Positions 46,746 to 59,400 of a stretch of DNA of 64,000 nt are shown one piece after another. Made by a program: the position numbers and the translations under genes. Every line of letters begins with the position of its first letter. Positions within the stretch are counted from its first letter, which is position 1. Origin of the DNA: Plutella xylostella (Eukaryota > Arthropoda > Insecta > Lepidoptera > Plutellidae); NCBI RefSeq assembly GCF_932276165.1, contig NC_063983.1:6579501-6643500 (forward strand). The letters are read 5' to 3'. The notes under the pieces were generated by a model, which made no database searches, had not been told where the DNA came from, and was given only the letters and a program-made list of their open reading frames with translations.

Positions 46746-47024
46746 CTACACAACATGCATCACATTTTTTAAGTTAAATTAAATTATAAACTCTATGTTC
46801 CTATTACTAGTTTAAAACATCTTAATTTTAAGCCAAAATTGTTTTATATAATATTACTATTAATTAGTTTAAAAACAGAATACTAAATGTAACCTACACG
46901 CTATGTAAATCGTTTTTGATAATATCTTCCGCGGGTCACCACTATACAGGCATTTAGCCTAGTGTGGAGACCACTGTAAATGGTGTTGTAATTTCTTTTT
47001 ATTAAATATATTCTGATTCTGATT

Positions 47025-50000
47025 CTGAAATAATAAAAAAAGTATTAACTATTCGAAGAAACAAATCCTTTATAAGGTAAATATTTTCAAAATGCTTTCT
47101 TTTGAATGCTTACTCAGGAAGACAAACTTAATTTTACAGAAGTTATATCTATCCACGGCGATGAAAGAAAAAATGTCCAGTCATCAAAAACACATATGAT
47201 TTTCACTATAGCGCGAAAACGTGGGCACCTGTGTACCTGTTTCTACGTCGAGCAGTTAGGTCACACTTGTAAGAAACGATTAGCGCACCGAGGGGGGGAC
47301 CCAAGTTCATAGGTAAAACAATATCCATGATCATGTTTAGGACACGGCGATGAAATGTAGTTCTGGGACACATGAATTTTCACTTACCGTTCGTTATATT
47401 CTTTATTTATTTGAATAAATGTATTCCGTAACAATACTTTAACTATTAAGGTATGAAATGAAACTAAGTTTTAATCTAAATACTCAATATTTTTTCATCA
47501 ATGAAGAATAATACAAAACCAGATGACCTGGGGACAAACACGGAAATGAAAGATTTGGAGGTTAAATATATTTTTTTAACGTATCTATCAATCCTATTAA
47601 TTAAATATTTAATGCTTCACATAGATTACAATTTCACTTAACCGGAAAAAAATAGTAGAAAATTAGAACTTTGTTTTTTAGTACCGATTTCATTGATGCC
47701 ACGCAATTTTTGGCCGCGGGAAATTCACCCTTATACATATAACTTAGTAAATCAGAAGAAAAAAGTTTTAAAATTTCAATAATGATCAATGACAAGCAAA
47801 TACCAGTAAATAATTTAGTCATAAGTATGAAAATCTAACATAAGCCTACTTAATATACCTAACATAAACCTACACTGATGCATTGGTATCAGTTGAAAAA
47901 TGACACCTCATTCCTATTCTCTCCTATTCTCTATTCGACTTGATAATCCACAAAGATTTTCTATGTATATCAATTCAATTAGATACATTCGTGCGAATTA
48001 ACAGTGCACCCGACTGACAAAATCCAGAGGTTATATTAACTAGATTTGGCGTATCCTGGTTCTTGCTGGCCAGATGCACAGTTAATTCGCACGAGTAGTA
48101 AAGTGGTCCTCTGCGACTTGCCGCAAACGCCTCGGCCGCAGTCGGCGGCGGCGGCGGCGGCGGCGGCGTGCGGCTCGCAAGTACCAACCTCAATTTCGCG
48201 TGTCGCTCGTAAAGCGATGAGCCGTGTAAAACCCTCATAAAATTCAATTGACACCCGTTAAAGTTGATAATGTAGAGGCGGGCAAGCGTCTTTCTTGTGT
48301 TAACATAAATTGTTAAGATTCCGACGCTTCTAACGCGCGATTTATGACGCAAAACGAAAACGAGCCGTGGCCGAGCTATCGCCCGCCAATGAGCCGCACT
48401 CGCCCTGACATAATGCACCAACGGCATGTTTATTCTTCCGAGATACCATAAACATACGGAGAATTACCACGCAGCTAGTTTGTTAGCGGAAAACGTCAAT
48501 ACACGAACAACTATTAACCCTATGCTAATGCGGAGGAGGATCTAGCCGCGCATATTTCACTCCACTCAAAAAAGCCACATATTTATTCAGCAATAAACCA
48601 TAGAGGGGCAACCTTAATAAAAACGTTATTACCATAAAACAAAGTCGATGCGGTGGACACCCACACGGCGCTACTTTTATTGTACTTTCTATCGGGCCGT
48701 AAACTTCTGACAAGTTGAAAGCTATGGCGGAAGCCATACGGCGGCTGAGTAAAACTCTAGGCGGTAATATACGACCACATTTGGTAATAAAGATTATGCA
48801 TTGCGGCATAAACTCGTCCAATTTAGCGCGCGGCGCGGCGCGGTCGCCACTCGAGTATGTCGCCGAAATAATTCGCGCCCAAGATGGCCGCGCACCTGAT
48901 AAGTGAATAATTCACCCATAAAACACAGAGAACGAAAAATTCCTCGTGTATCTGGTCAGAGGCAGCTCAATCGTTGAATGGAGTGTGTTATTTATTCGAG
49001 TAGATTATCGCAACAAATCACCTGGCGATTGACCGTCGTCGTATCAGCCGTGTAACCTGAGAATGCCCCTTATTTTTGATGATTGGACAAATAAATATAT
49101 TTCCCGTATCCTGTTTTATCTCAGCTTGGGTGTTAATAAAAATGTAGAGGAGGACCGGGTTGTTTGGACCAGGTAAATTAATTAAGATTAGGTATTATGT
49201 GCCTTGACATACATTTCATAACACGTATTTAATATGATCTATTATTAAGATGATCATCATGTATTGAGATAGATATTTATAATTCCAGATATAACTTCTC
49301 ACTATTCATGATAATTTGGTGCCTTTGTATGGAAGTTTAAAATCACGTATTTACCGTTACATAATAACGAAATGTAGGTATGTAAGATAAAAAAATGCAT
49401 AGTTCTTAGCATGATCTTAAAATGTTAGTGTGCCTATCGAAAGCATTCCTGAATAATTCTGAAGTCAAACGTGATTTATAAATAGATTTGCAATACTTAA
49501 ATTGAATTACTTGTATAATAATCCTAGTTGAAAAACTCATTTTTATGCCATTACTTTTCACTACATATCACAAAAAATAGGGGTGTTAAAAGTTTAAGGT
49601 CTCTGTGTATCAGTCTGTGGTAGCGTAGCGTAGCTACCAAAAGACTGAACCGATTTTTTCACAACTTTTAGTGTTGAATGACGGGGTTTTTATCGTTGTT
49701 TAGGTTATAATATATTACTTTTGAATAATAAAACAATATATTTTTTACACAAAACTCTTTTCGTTCAAATAAGTCCGTCTTTCCCCAGTCTCCCCTTTAA
49801 CCCGTGGCCGGGTGGCCGGCGTCCGTCGTACTATCGCTCTCAATAAATTAGTGGTCTCTAATACGGACCATACTTTTACTAAACCATAAACACACCTCCA
49901 TTACCTTATCATTCAAGTGTTAAGGTTCATTTTGCAATAGACACAAAAGTTTCTGCGCCTAAAACAGAAGACTGGACGTGTCAACTGGTCGCTAATGTAT

Positions 50001-50451
50001 GGCCTTCTTTACTTCTTGAAAAGTACCTAATCATTGATTTAATGCTGTTGTAATATTTATTTGTATAGTTCGGGACTGGTTTATGGTAATACATGCAGCA
50101 GAAGAGAGTGTAAGTGACCACATAGCAGCAAGTTAAAGTTACCTTATAATCTATGGGATTCAAATTAAGAAAATTGGGCATTACCTAATGTGTTCTTAGT
50201 CTTAATAATGAAATTATTTCAAAACCTAATAAAAAAACGTGTGTTATGTGATGTGCTGTTGTACTTCAATATTACAGACTGCGTCACCTAACCGGCTAGG
50301 TAATTTTTGGTGCTTTATCACTGAAACTTTTGTCTCCCGAGTGTATTAGAACTTTCTAAATATCTGTCATAACATGCTCTCATTAAAACAAAGTAGGTAC
50401 CTACCAATAAAAAATCATTCATCTAAGTATATTTATCCATACAACAAATTA
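47025..50451. other. Intergenic; no gene seen, one GC-richer block
   Basis: No gene supported. At 47153-47551 there are three lone copies of the CACGG(C/A)(A/G)ATGAAA core. The stretch 47990-48910 is GC-richer, with a GGC microsatellite, CGCGCGGCGCGG near 48827 and CAAGATGGCCGC near 48880 (a Pho/YY1-like core). It looks like a regulatory or conserved non-coding block, but shows no ORF with coding character. Confidence 0.45.
48143..48168. repeat. (CGG)n microsatellite
   Basis: About eight CGG units in a local GC-rich patch. Translated on either strand it gives Ala, Pro or Gly runs that should not be taken as protein. Confidence 0.85.
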
Positions 50452-50603
50452 AGAGCCAATTTCACCATTCTCGGTTATCTAACCGACAGGGATTGATTTA
50501 TAAATTAAACGTCATCTCCATATAAAATTCATGACATATGTGTCAAAAGTTAACCATTACTCCCTGGTTATGCTCTAACAGAGAATGGTGAAATTGGCAC
50601 TAA
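50452..50603. mobile_element. Short TIR MITE
   Basis: AGAGCCAATTTCACCATTCT at the left is inverted against AGAATGGTGAAATTGGCACT at the right, with one mismatch over 21 bases. About 150 bp, non-coding, with no clear target duplication. Confidence 0.75.
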
Positions 50604-52533
50604 GCCAAACACAACCGAAGATCATTTCGAATTAATTCGTACAAGTTGCGCCACGGATAACAGTCACACATCCTGTGCGCTTGCTGTGCGCACTTGCTCG
50701 GAACAGTGCGCTAGTGCGCGTGGTTTGTCCCGATAACGACGCGACATGCGCACGGGCAAGTGCGCTGGATGGCGCTATGCAGGAGCGAGCAAGCGCGGAA
50801 ATGATAGTGTTTTTTTTCAACCATCTTTTTTTTTGTGAAAAGTCACCAGTCATATATTACGAAATCTCTGAAATTAGGTTAGGAACAGGTTAAAATAATG
50901 TCTACTTAGACATTATTGGTGTCAGTAATGTGGGTCTGTATTTGTGTGTCATTTGTATAATTCTCCCTTCTATTATCAGGTCTGGCTTGGGACGTATCAT
51001 GATCGCTAGAAAGTTATTGCTTGACAGCATATTTGCGTTAAATCATGCGATGCAAACGTAGATCCAATCAAAGTCGGAACTGTGCGTTACAAAGCTGATT
51101 TCCTTTTGCGGTTTATATTTGTCCATAAGAAAGCCTATTAAGCAAAAAAAGGTACGCCGTAATTTACATAAAACAAAAATAATGCTCCAATAGTAAAATC
51201 AATTTACCTCATTGACTATCGCAGTGCCGAATGACCCCATCAAAGAATAAAACCTTCCAAACAGTGTACAAGTAAAATTACAATCCAGTATAAGCCGTGT
51301 CGGTCTGTCTGTCCTGCGCATGCGTACGTTGAAGAGGATTCCACTGATCAAACTGACCAATCGGCTGTGACCATTCAGTTTATCGACATCCTGATTCGCA
51401 CACTGTAGAGGATTATACAATAGTAACTAGGAACTTTGATATTGATTCGAATTCGAACGCTATTTTGAATGGTGTTATTCTTTTTTTAACCGGTAAAGAA
51501 CTGTCAAAATTTAGTATTATTAATTTCCATTATGAGTCTTTAAAATAAGTATAAAGTAGTATTTTATAACAAAAATAACGTTCTTCCAGGATATGAAAAG
51601 AAAACAAAACCTAAAGTTCCCATACACGTCATAAGCGCCACCATTAAAAGATTCTTATTAGCTGACCGACCTTGCAAATATCAGCTCCCAAAACTTTACG
51701 CAAATTATACATTTCGGCAACTCCCTAACTCCTTGTAAATAAGATTGGAAATCAAACAACAATGGAAGAAATCATAGCACACGGTTTTCTCATTGCCGTT
51801 TTACCCAGTAATTATTTCGTAATTTATCTTAAAATTTAGCGCTTTCGGTAGATTTTGTTATTAGCAGTGAACGTAATAATTTAGACTCATTTATAATAAT
51901 GGGTTTCGGTAGTACAAAGTTGCGAATCATTAGTTTAGCTTAGGGTTCCTCAGGTAACGTAATTATTAGGTAGTCAGTAAGCCCAATCTATGTTCCTAAA
52001 TATCTGGTCAAAATATTTCATATTTATAAATGTTATCTTACCGTTTACATCATTACAAAAATATATGTTTTGACACAAATGTTTTTTGCATCTGAGAATC
52101 AGCTTTTGACCATCTCCTCTAATCTCTACTACCTCTACGTTACTCTTCGTCCATTTCTTAATTATCTACTTATAAAATAGTTATGTGTCCTGAATAATAA
52201 TAAAAGATACTGATCCAATTTACACAACATTTGAGCTTATTTCTTCCATAAAAGAGCAATTAGAACCTTGTAACATAAAAAATGGGTAGCAAAGGTCCTA
52301 ATTAGTTTATAACTTCGGCGGAATGGGGGGTAGCAGGCCGTACTTACATAGATTTATGACCTAATGACAGTTCGTAAACGAATGAAACCTTTTATAGGAT
52401 ATAGCTTTGTGACTGAAATTTGTAAACAGGGAATCTACAGAGTACTTTTTTAAATAAATAAAAATATATATAATATACAATATCTATATTGTACAAACAA
52501 CTTTTCATGGCTGATTATGATACATGAACTCTA
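50604..52533. other. Intergenic; no gene seen
   Basis: No gene supported. At 50675-50800 there is a TGCGC-rich patch (about seven TGCGC/GCGCA cores) with inverted character, possibly an old repeat. Confidence 0.5.
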
Positions 52534-52736
52534 TCCTAACTAATATTATAAATGCGAAAGTAACTGTGTCTGTCTGTCTGTCTGTTACTCTTTCACGCCA
52601 AAACTACTGAACGGATTTGAATGAAATTTGGTATACATACGGTCTAGACCCTGGGAAAGAACATAGGTTACTTTTTATCCCAGAATTCCCACGGGAAAAC
52701 TTTTTAAGGCGAAGCGAAGCGCGCGGGAACAGCTAG
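52534..52736 (+). mobile_element. Lep1-like non-autonomous Helitron, best copy
   Basis: Starts TCCTAAC and ends AACAGCTAG, inserted exactly between A (52533) and T (52737) with no duplication, as Helitrons do. The GCGAAGCGAAGCGCGCGGG stretch before the end can form the 3' hairpin. It is close to the 9525 copy. Confidence 0.75.
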
Positions 52737-53787
52737 TTTATCATATGTATATGAAAGATCAAACTAAGAAATTTAAGTATTTCATTTATAAACAGAAAAG
52801 TTGTAAACATCCCTGAAAAAGCTTTCACTTTTACTTTACCTCAGATATTCACACTTTTTGTAACACATTGTAATAAATACTTACCCTTAAAATTCTATAA
52901 GAAAGGCAAGTCACGAATTCTTTCTCCATTAATCTGACGTAAAAATTGCTCATCAATACTTGACGAAAATGACGGGCCAATAAAATGCTACTGCATAATC
53001 GCACGATACATCTCTACCCTGCAATTAAATAATACATTCTAAGTGCCCTTTCATTCCAATACAGTGCACGCAAATATGGATCTTAAGGTAATCCTTAAAG
53101 CCTTTGAAATACTTACGATCTCACATACAAATAACATTGCTGCATTATTATTTCGTTAGGACTCATTATCGCTTGGAACAAATCCTTTTAAATTAGAGCA
53201 AAAAATTAAAAAAAACTGTGTTATTTATCTCAACTATCAAGTGTTCCCTATTACATATAATTATCTAATCTCAAACCTTTTAGCCGTAAACTGAGAAGTG
53301 ACTTCTGAGAAGCGTATAGGCAATCGTGAGAGATCGGCGTAACTTTGTATCGGCGGGTAATCACAAGTTAATTACTAGTTTTGGCTATCAGGTGAATAGA
53401 CAGTGCATTAGCCAAAGGTCAGGTTTAAAAAGTATTTTTAATGCATCGAAATTGTATCTAAGATGCAACGCTTCATGGTTTAAAGGGTAAATTTTAGTCG
53501 CTAACGTATTTTACGTTACATTCATCACATTGGAATGCATTATGTAAGTAGCTAACTAAAAACGTTATGGTATACGGTTTTTAAATTAAATGAAGTATGC
53601 AGAAGCTCGAAAAAAGTTACAACGCTTGAAGTATAAGAAAAAAGTTAAAAGATAAACCACTTAAAGGTAATACTTGCCAATAATTGCTCAGCATATTACA
53701 TGCTTATTCCAAATCATCTAGCGATTGTATTATGAATCTCAGTAAGATTGTTGACTTTCCTACAGAATAACCCAGCGGGTACATGTA
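52737..53787. other. Intergenic; no gene seen
   Basis: AT-rich with no supported feature. Confidence 0.55.
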
Positions 53788-54719
53788 AGGTAACGGGTCC
53801 ATATTCCGAGGTAAATAACAACATTTGAAAGTAAGTAAGAAAAATAAGCATTTGTAACCATCAATATTGATGTGAAATATTGTCTTCTGTAAGAATATAC
53901 GTTAAATTTTATATTTCTTAACACAGATTCATTGATAACACATTAATTATACTTAAAAAAATATAATTTATTACACATGTCGATTTGCCCTTATACCGAG
54001 GTAGGATTATGGTTTCTTCCATATACCGAGGTAGCCTGTTCCATATTCCGAGTTAGTCCTATCAGTGGCTCCATGAGTGTGGCCATGAACATAAGGAAAT
54101 TACAATCTAAAATATCGATATACTTTTTTAACCCTAAAGTACTCCAAATAAATTTAATTATTCTAAATAGTAGTTGAAAATAATGAAAAGAATTAAATAC
54201 TCTCCATTTATATTGGTTTTCGTGATAATTTCTATTATTTATGTAACATTTTCATAATTCATTATTGCAACTGGTAACATTGGCTAGAAAAAATATTCAT
54301 AATGCTTCTATGATGTTCTATGGACTTTTCCAAGCGATTAAAAAAAAATAGAGTAGAGATGGGGTAAATTGATGAAATAGTGACAGTAATCGAATATAAT
54401 CGATTATTGAACTCGAATGATTTAAACATTTTTTACTATAGTTTTTATCTAAGTAAGGTCTAAAATTTTTCCACGATATTTTATGTTCTTACTTAAATGT
54501 TTAAAAGTTGATGATACGTAATAAAAGTAGATGTGTAAGGGATGAGGAAAAGTATCGAATACTTACAAAAGCCAAATACCTTATCAGTACTAATTTCCGA
54601 TGAGTACCTAATGTATTTACCATAAACGAATATGATTATAATAAAAGTATCTACCCAGGAATCGATCCAGCATCGATTATTTTTTCATTCAAGCATAGGT
54701 CGGAAGCAAGGAACATTGC

Positions 54720-54800
54720 ACTAGGTACATCTCTATGGCGCATGCGCGCTGGACTGGAGGCGCGCCGGCGCCATGTTTAATTTTCCGCCGAAAAGTTTGC
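54720..54800 (+). promoter_or_regulatory. GC-rich promoter-like block inside the TIR element
   Basis: In otherwise AT-rich DNA, GGCGCATGCGCGC (an NRF-1/Ewg-type palindrome) is followed by GGCGCGCCGGCGCCATG and TTTTCCGCCGAAAA (an E2F-like site). A donor splice site follows about 110 bases later. This resembles a TATA-less housekeeping-type promoter. Evidence is motif-level only. Confidence 0.45.
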
Positions 54801-55380
54801 CGCTATTCTTTGAAAGTATTTTTGTTAAGTCTTTACATTAGAAAACAAACATCTTTTATTAAATTATTATGTTTGTATTTGCAATATGCAATTGGAAAAT
54901 CGATAAGGTAAGCTTGTGTGCGAATTATTTTAGGAAATTACGTAAAATGGAAATATTTTTATGTTTTTATCAGTAATTTGGCATCAGTTTAGTTACTAAC
55001 CTAGGTTTTTGTTCTAGCGTTTTCGTTTCTAAACTCACTAAGTTTTGTGAAAATGGGTACCAACTTATAAGGATAAGCTTAATTCTGTCAACTATCCATA
55101 CAATTTACCTACTTACTTTATTTTTCAGTGACAACAACAAGAAAATGAAAAAATCAACCAGACCCCTAAACCAAACATGAAATGCAGTATACAGGACATT
55201 CATTTATCTGGGAATTCTGGGATAACAATATTACAACGGCCATCAGACCGCGAAGTAGAAGGATAATGGAAATAAAATACAGAAATGAAATTAGGCAATT
55301 GTGTATATAAGTGTTATAAAAACTCCACGGTCGTGTGTGTTATTTTATTCACCCAAATAAAGTTTTACGTCTACAAATTT
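54780..55380 (+). ncRNA. Putative small spliced transcript, no long ORF
   Basis: A proposed exon 1 ends at AAG|GTAAGC (54907/54908). The acceptor TTTTTCAG is at 55121-55128 after a pyrimidine-rich stretch. Exon 2 ends with AATAAA at 55356-55361 followed by a T/GT-containing stretch. The spliced RNA would be roughly 370 nt. The only ORFs are about 22 residues (from ATG 54773) and about 29 residues (from the ATG near 55177), both without recognisable features. It could be a remnant of the transposon's own gene, a long non-coding RNA, or chance. Confidence 0.35.
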
Positions 55381-56448
55381 CTTTCTTTCTTCTTTTATAA
55401 AGAGTAATAAGTAGGTAGTATCTAGTAGTAGTTTCGTAAAGTCAGGCATATCTATCCACACCCCTTTTATATTTAGGAAGAAAGTCGCTAATTCATCTTG
55501 ATTTTATGGTTTGATGACGGCATCGGATGACACTGCGAAGGTGTGATGTAGTCATATTCCGATTTCCGAGGTACCTACCTATGTAAAATGTCATACTCCA
55601 TATTAGGGGTTCAGCAAGTATTTTAATAATCCATATTCCGAGTTATCAAATTATCGATTTAGAAACAACATAGATTTGTTACTCAAATCATACATAAAAT
55701 ATTGGTAAAATAATGTATCACTTACGTTAATAGCGATGAAATAACACTGTTTTTTATCATTTCAAATATACATACTAAGTTAAGGTTTTCTATGTAACCA
55801 TGATTTTTGGGTCAACAATTATCGTGTCATATTAAGATTCCTAGAGGATATTTTGTACCGCCGAATTAGGTTATAAGCTTGTCACGTTCATCATTATTAT
55901 TATGTAATCAAGCATATACTTCAAATGTTATTATTTGTAAAGTTATAAGCTAAAAATCATGACATAGTATTTTTCCTTATACCGAGGGTAACTCGGAGTT
56001 AGGAACAACGTATAAAAATCAGGCCCTTATACCGAGGTATTTTGTTTTTGAGTTTAAAGGGGTTAAATTAGTTTAAAAAGAGTTAAAATTTAAATTTAAT
56101 GTAAGTATAAGAATATACTAAACTAAATATAAACTATTTACAAAGTTGAACGTCGTATAAATATTAAAAAACACAATTATTAAATATGGCTGGCCTTACG
56201 TAAGCCGGGTCGCGTTTGTATGAAAAACATGGCGGCGTCGCCCTCACGGCACATTACATGAGTTTTTAGTAATTTTAGGCAATTTTAAACATATTTACTA
56301 CATCAAGTAGTTTCAGTTAAAGATAATGAACGATTAAATGTAATTTTAGAGTATCCAAACCTATTAAAATGAGTAATAATCATGAAAATAAATATAACTC
56401 GAAATAAGGACGCCATTTTGAATACCGCGATATATGGACCCGTTACCT

Positions 56449-59400
56449 TATACCTTGAAGACATAAAATAAATGTATTTTTGTTTATCATTTATGCTATT
56501 ATATAATATCTGAATAATAATAAATACTAGTTATACACTGGCCCAGTTGAAAGAAAATTTATGATACTAGGTGCCTACAGATTTAAGTAATACACTGCGT
56601 TTTGTTTTGCCAATCATATTTATCTAATTTATCAAGTTCCAACCATCATATTGCGATTGCATAACAATAACTTTATCGTCCAGTGTACCCTGTACTTATC
56701 GCGAACTTTATTTGTCAAACTCGCGATAGGGCCGAGGAGCTGAAGTCAAAACGAAGTAATTAGTGTCAAATCCAATACAAACAGAATCCGAAAATCATTT
56801 TCATAATAAGTTTGCGATCGGGCGCCAGAATACTACCCCAGACTGACGTTTAAGGGTGCGTCATTAGTCTGAGCTTCGTTTGGCAGCTTCTGTGGCGGCG
56901 TAATGTGAGCGGCGTAATGTGAGCGGCTCTCGATTAGCCGAGCGACCGACGGCGATAGCTATCTGTTCAAGAATTTGCACTATACAGGGTGACCCACAAA
57001 CTCATAGAGCTTTTTGACACTTTACAATAGGTTTAAAATTGACGTCGTGATATACGATTTTCAACCTTTTCACTGACGCAAAGAGTAGAAACTCGTGTGT
57101 TTCAAAGTAAATTTTAAGCTTGTTGTAAATTTACAATACGATCTATGAATTTGATTTGAGGGTGAGACTTTTTCAAAGAACAAAGTACGTTCAGTACTTA
57201 ACAGATGATCGAATTCATACAAAAAATCACCAAAAGTATCGACTGTCAAGTACAGAATGTTGCTGATGAACTGAAATACATATATTATTATTATTCAGCC
57301 CTTTTGAATGAGAGGTTCATCTTCATACTATACTTCTTACAAAATGTTGAAACTGAATTGAAAGATGCATAAAGTATTGTATTGATATATTTAGCTGTGC
57401 TGCGAGTAAATATCGGCTTTAGATTATGTGGTCTAATTTTTGTAGTGAGAGTGATAAAGTGATAACCTACCTATTTTCTTTTATTTCATAAAATTCATTA
57501 TATTGGTGCATTTATAAATGAAACGGAAGTTTAAGTTTAGGTCAGTGTTAAATTAAAGAAGTTAGATAATAATATTGAATATTTAGAGCAGCTACTATCA
57601 CAATACATTATACGTATTCTATACACTCGAAATGAAAAAAAAACAGTAACATAGCAATGAACTGAAAGCTTCGGCCGAATGGATGGAACTTTTCCATTGC
57701 CCGCGATTGTATTTTATCATCACCCTATGCATACACGCACCCAATGAAATGTGTCAGGGTTGTCAAAAAGACGTAGTGGGCACGTCAGTCAAACTCTAGG
57801 GCAGCAAAAAATAAAAATAAATGTTTAATTATTGCACGCAACCCTAATGGCTTTTAGTTGTAAGATTACAGGCTGCAAATTTGTTCTATTTTAGTTATTA
57901 GTTTGCAGATGAATTGTTTAATTTAAGTTTCATGTGTGTTTTTTTGGTTTCATAGGTTCACAATCTAGACATACGAAATATTTTTCGCTATTCTATTCAT
58001 AAGTACCAATTTTTTTTTAAATTTCTGGATAACGGTTATCTGTATTCATAGCTTTAACAAAACACCCGGTTTCCCAAACATACACAAGATATCAACCAGA
58101 GTCTCCTACGCTGTGCCTATATTTAAAACAACAGAAACAATATCATGCATAACTTTAAAACATAAACTGTGCATCTCAAAAAATTATATCGTTTTGTAAC
58201 ATCCACCTACTAGTGACATTAAAATGATGGGTTCTATTCTAGTCAAGGTGCGCCGACGCACCGTGGGCCACTGAATGACAACTTGACGGACATATGAAAT
58301 TTTTAATTATACATTTGGCCAACTATCTAGTAGGTACCGTGCCTAATAAATAATAACAGTGGTAGAGTAGTGTAAAATTTTAGTTCGAACCTATTATTTT
58401 CGGTCTGTTATTTGAACATGCACAAAAGTTTTGACGCACAGAAAAATCTTGTCAATCATTTCACCCGGAAAGGCATATAGGTAATCAAATATCAAGAAAT
58501 CGTTGTTCGATTGACTTCCTAAATGATCGATGGATAATTAATTTGAATGGGAATAAGGGCAACAAAAAATTACACACCTACAAAGGGATCGGCAGGAAAA
58601 AACTTTAGTCTTTTACAGCACCCACTTTTAACCCTTAAATACCCTCACGGGTAATTAAGGGTTAACAGTACCAACCCTACAGTCGACGCCGCCTGCGCCT
58701 CAACAGTTTTTAAACCCATTTAATTAATTAAAATAACTGATAACGCGAGCGCGTGAAAGGAACATCAATAAAATTTTGCTTTTAATTACACTTTATTAGG
58801 GCAAATTGACTTTGATTTTTTCAACGATTTATCAAGAAACCGAATTGAGACGGCGCCTTTATGTATTGATCGGCTTTATTGATGATTTTCTAAGGTCAAT
58901 AATCATTATCGACTGATCACATCATTCGTTTGTTATGGACTATCAGGACTTCCTAGAAGGGGTTGATTTTGATTGTAGTTTTTGTGTGAGGTGAATTAAA
59001 TGGCAATTACTAGGAGAATAGGAACGGTTGGGCGAATGTGATTATGATAATAGAAAAGTGATACGATTATTCCACCCTACAATTTGGGCGTCTTATCGCC
59101 TATACCATAAATTAACGAAGCACCATGGTGGTCAGTTAAAATACAATGGATTTTTTTGCGCCACATATCTTTAAACATATTATTTTATACTGCGTAGTAT
59201 ACTTTCTCTTATTTCTATACATAATAACTGAACTAATTGTATTTAATAATTGTAATATGTGAATTAAATTGGCCTCTTCACGACAAACATCGTAGCTCAT
59301 CGCATATAAATCGCAATAGCATCGTTGCATAATATGACGAACAGCAACATTAATAACAAAATTATTGAATCAGTAAATTCATCATATATTTATATTCAGT

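Larger units (their letters stand above)
40174..47024 (+). mobile_element. CR1/jockey-type non-LTR retrotransposon, interrupted by a hAT
   Basis: The order is ORF1 (40174-41223), a 284-bp spacer, ORF2 (41508-44012 continued at 46131-46604), a 3' UTR with CA/ATAC-rich DNA, and a terminal TTCTGATTCTGATTCTGA short-repeat tail at about 47007-47024. Such tails, in place of poly(A), are typical of the CR1 side of the jockey group. The 5' UTR start is not defined, and no flanking duplication was found. Removing the 2.1 kb hAT and one copy of its 8-bp duplication leaves both ORFs open. Confidence 0.9.
53788..56448. mobile_element. 2.66 kb unclassified TIR element with internal motif array
   Basis: AGGTAACGGGTCCATAT at 53788-53804 is exactly inverted at 56432-56448 and the match continues imperfectly (..CG.GGTA). 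TA flanks both ends (53786-53787 and 56449-56450). The inner part of the TIR, CCATAT(T/A)CCGAGGTA, recurs inside at 53799, 53988, 54019, 54041, 55552, 55631, 55975 and 56024, with an inverted half near 55990. There is no transposase-like ORF. It holds a small spliced-looking transcription unit (54780-55380). The TA duplication hints at a Tc1/mariner-like mechanism, but the internal array and size are unusual for that group. Confidence 0.7.

Noticed and set aside
47975..48427. 150-codon ORF on the - strand with a Pro run
   Set aside because: The Pro run is a CGG microsatellite read in one frame, other frames give Ala runs, and there is no coding character elsewhere.
56982..57010. Left end of a mariner element (TATACAGGGTGACCC)
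   Set aside because: No matching inverted end was found within reach, so only an end-like sequence can be stated.
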